A stretch of DNA of 6,067 nucleotides, from assembly GCA_021777685.1 (NCBI GenBank), contig JAJYDH010000396.1, forward strand, positions 1 through 6,067, in the 5' to 3' direction. Position 1 is the stretch's first letter; every line of letters starts with the position of its first letter. The notes beneath the pieces were generated by a model. It did no database searches, had not been told where the DNA came from, and saw nothing but the letters and a program-made list of their open reading frames with translations. Shown piece after piece: positions 5,110-6,067 of the stretch. Origin of the DNA: Planctomycetota bacterium. Lineage in GTDB: Bacteria; Planctomycetota; Planctomycetia; Isosphaerales; Isosphaeraceae. A program made the translations under genes and the position numbers.

Positions 5110-5416
5110 GGCGGGCGATCCGGGGTGATCTCGAACCGGGCGGAGTACGATACTCTCCTTCCGACTCCCCGCGCGGGTCAAGGGTTCGCGAGCCGGCCTC
5201 GGCCCGGGGTGGGCCTTCTGAGATGAGAGAGGCGACGGCCGGATTCGGCGGGAGGTTGTTGGCGCGAGGGTGGGCCGGATTTAGGATGCGAGCAAGGGCC
5301 GGACGATTCAACTCGCCGGCCGGTCGGTCAGGACCGTCGGACGTGAGGCCATCCGGGCCCGATCCGCCCTCCCGACCCGGAGCATCTCCAGCGATTCTCG
5401 CGAAAGGACCGCCCCC
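5110..5416. other. Gene-free divergent interval
   Basis: No frame here has credible coding. It lies between the diverging phzF remnant and the secreted-protein gene and should hold the promoter of at least the latter, but I see no clean -35/-10 pair. Visible items are GAGTA-CGA-TACTC (5143-5155), a short inverted repeat upstream of the remnant, and three GGCCGGA boxes at 5237, 5273 and 5297, spaced 36 and 24 bases apart. AAGGAG on the minus strand (5160-5155) looks like a ribosome site but no normal start codon follows at a suitable distance. Confidence 0.4.
5403..5408 (+). promoter_or_regulatory. Ribosome binding site fixing a GTG start
   Basis: AAAGGA ends 8 bases before the GTG at 5417, a near-ideal Shine-Dalgarno distance. 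It decides the start of the following gene, which has no ATG before its signal sequence. Confidence 0.65.
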
Positions 5417-6067
5417 GTGCGACGACCCTTCCCCCGATCTCGCTTCGGTCTTGTCGGGGCCGCCTGTCTCGCAACCTCCCTCACGCTCATCCCCTCGCCC
5501 TCGACGCCGGCCCTTGGCCAGGAGTCCCCGGCCTCGCCGACGCCCCTGGCCCGCTACGTCCCCAGGGACAACCTGGTCGTCTACGTCGAATACGACGGCC
5601 TGGACGCCCACGCCGACGCCTGGCATAAGACCGCGGCTTACAAGATCCTCAACGACACGCCCACCGGGGCGATGCTCGAGGACCTGTTCGTCCAGCTCTT
5701 CGAGAAGATCCCGAGCCCGATGATCACCGGCCCGGAGGCGCTGGCCCTCCTCAAGCACCTGGCCCGGTCGGGTTTCGTCTTCGCGGTGGGGGGAGAGACG
5801 CGCAAGCCGAATCCGGATTTCATCGTGTTCGCGTTCCGGGATGCCTACAAGAACAAGGAGGTCCGGCCGACCTTCTTCAAGCTGCTCAACGCCCTGCCCG
5901 CGCCCAATACCAAGATCCAGGGGACCGTCCGGGTCGAGCAAAAGGTGGCGACCGGCAAGCGGGCCGACGGGCAGACGTTCACCTCCTGGGTCGAGGACTC
6001 GAAGAAGGAAGACCTCGTCGTCGTGCTCCCCGCGCCCGAGTCGGCCGACATCATCCTGGAGACGCTC
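5417..6067 (+). CDS. N-terminal part of an exported protein of unknown function (runs off the right edge)
   Basis: From GTG at 5417 the frame stays open for 217 codons to the window edge. An ATG-only search misses its beginning, since the first ATG is deep inside. Residues 1-34 form a clear signal peptide: arginine-rich MRRPFPRSR, a hydrophobic core FGLVGAACLATSLTLI (10-25), a proline/serine stretch, then cleavage expected after ALG (32-34) before QESP. The mature part begins with a short Ser/Pro linker and continues YVPRDNLVVYVEYDGLDAHA, with later VFAVGGETRKPNPDFIVFAF and SWVEDSKKEDLVVVLPAPE. This alternation of strands and Lys/Asp-rich helices, opening with a 'protein deposited as Y-V-P-x-D-N-L' style strand, resembles large periplasmic planctomycete proteins of unknown role. 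I do not recognise a named domain. There is no lipobox cysteine after the core (C17 is inside it). Likely transcribed alone from the interval before it. Confidence 0.8.
   Translation, partial: MRRPFPRSRFGLVGAACLATSLTLIPSPSTPALGQESPASPTPLARYVPRDNLVVYVEYDGLDAHADAWHKTAAYKILNDTPTGAMLEDLFVQLFEKIPSPMITGPEALALLKHLARSGFVFAVGGETRKPNPDFIVFAFRDAYKNKEVRPTFFKLLNALPAPNTKIQGTVRVEQKVATGKRADGQTFTSWVEDSKKEDLVVVLPAPESADIILETL

Noticed and set aside
4052..5128. 358-codon + strand open frame opposite the ATPase
   Set aside because: It is the antisense shadow of the ATPase and phzF remnant, with no motif of its own.
5143..5160. Start of a longer phzF reading frame at an AAGGAG site
   Set aside because: No ATG, GTG or TTG follows in frame at a usable distance, and the PhzF family N-terminus begins at 5109.
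5084..5941. 285-codon minus-strand open frame opposite the secreted-protein gene
   Set aside because: The + strand has a ribosome site, signal peptide and coherent protein; the minus translation is Gly/Arg/Asp-rich filler.
1..6067. tRNA or rRNA genes
   Set aside because: I saw no cloverleaf with a T-arm signature and no rRNA-like conserved stretches on either strand.

Overview
The window is very GC-rich, with codons ending overwhelmingly in G or C. It carries methanofuran/H4MPT-type C1-cofactor genes in a bacterial setting and a RepA-like ATPase of a kind I associate with planctomycetes. It also holds an intergenic GGGAGC-NN-GCTCCC palindrome family and an exported protein with a GTG start. 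Together these suggest a high-GC planctomycete, probably of the Isosphaeraceae. The phylum is a moderately confident inference and the family is a guess.

Layout. (1) The C-terminus of an unrecognised + strand gene ends at 227. (2) A gene-free convergent gap (228-525) holds a perfect 14-bp palindrome, a hairpin, and a nested four-copy palindromic element with a terminator-like hairpin plus T6. (3) A minus-strand operon runs right to left: an ATP-grasp ligase like MfnD (3265-2228), an ASKHA/hydantoinase-fold protein of the 'H4MPT-linked C1 transfer' family like MfnF (2153-1122), and an amino-acid-kinase-fold protein like MfnE (1125-526). The last two overlap by ATGA. (4) A HisA-related TIM barrel (3264-4022, +) diverges from the operon. 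(5) A short, degenerate RepA-like AAA ATPase (4699-4019, -) follows. (6) Next is a phzF remnant with its middle missing (5109-4876, -). (7) A roughly 300-bp gap leads to the start of a secreted-protein gene (5417 to the right edge, +).

How the genes fit together. MfnD, MfnF and MfnE act in assembling the core of methanofuran/methylofuran, the formyl carrier of the H4MPT-linked formaldehyde oxidation route. MfnE activates the aminomethylfuran phosphate to the diphosphate, MfnD adds glutamate to tyramine (or tyrosine), and MfnF joins the two halves. No MfnA, MfnB or MfnC equivalent is visible here, and no enzyme of the C1 route itself (fae, mtd, mch, fhc).

The most striking point is the HisA-like gene. 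Its start codon is interlocked with that of mfnD on the opposite strand in the palindrome CATG. Its stop codon is interlocked with that of the ATPase gene in the palindrome CTAG. One of its two ancestral phosphate-binding loops is altered, which suggests a substrate other than that of histidine biosynthesis and makes it a candidate for an unassigned step in C1-cofactor synthesis.
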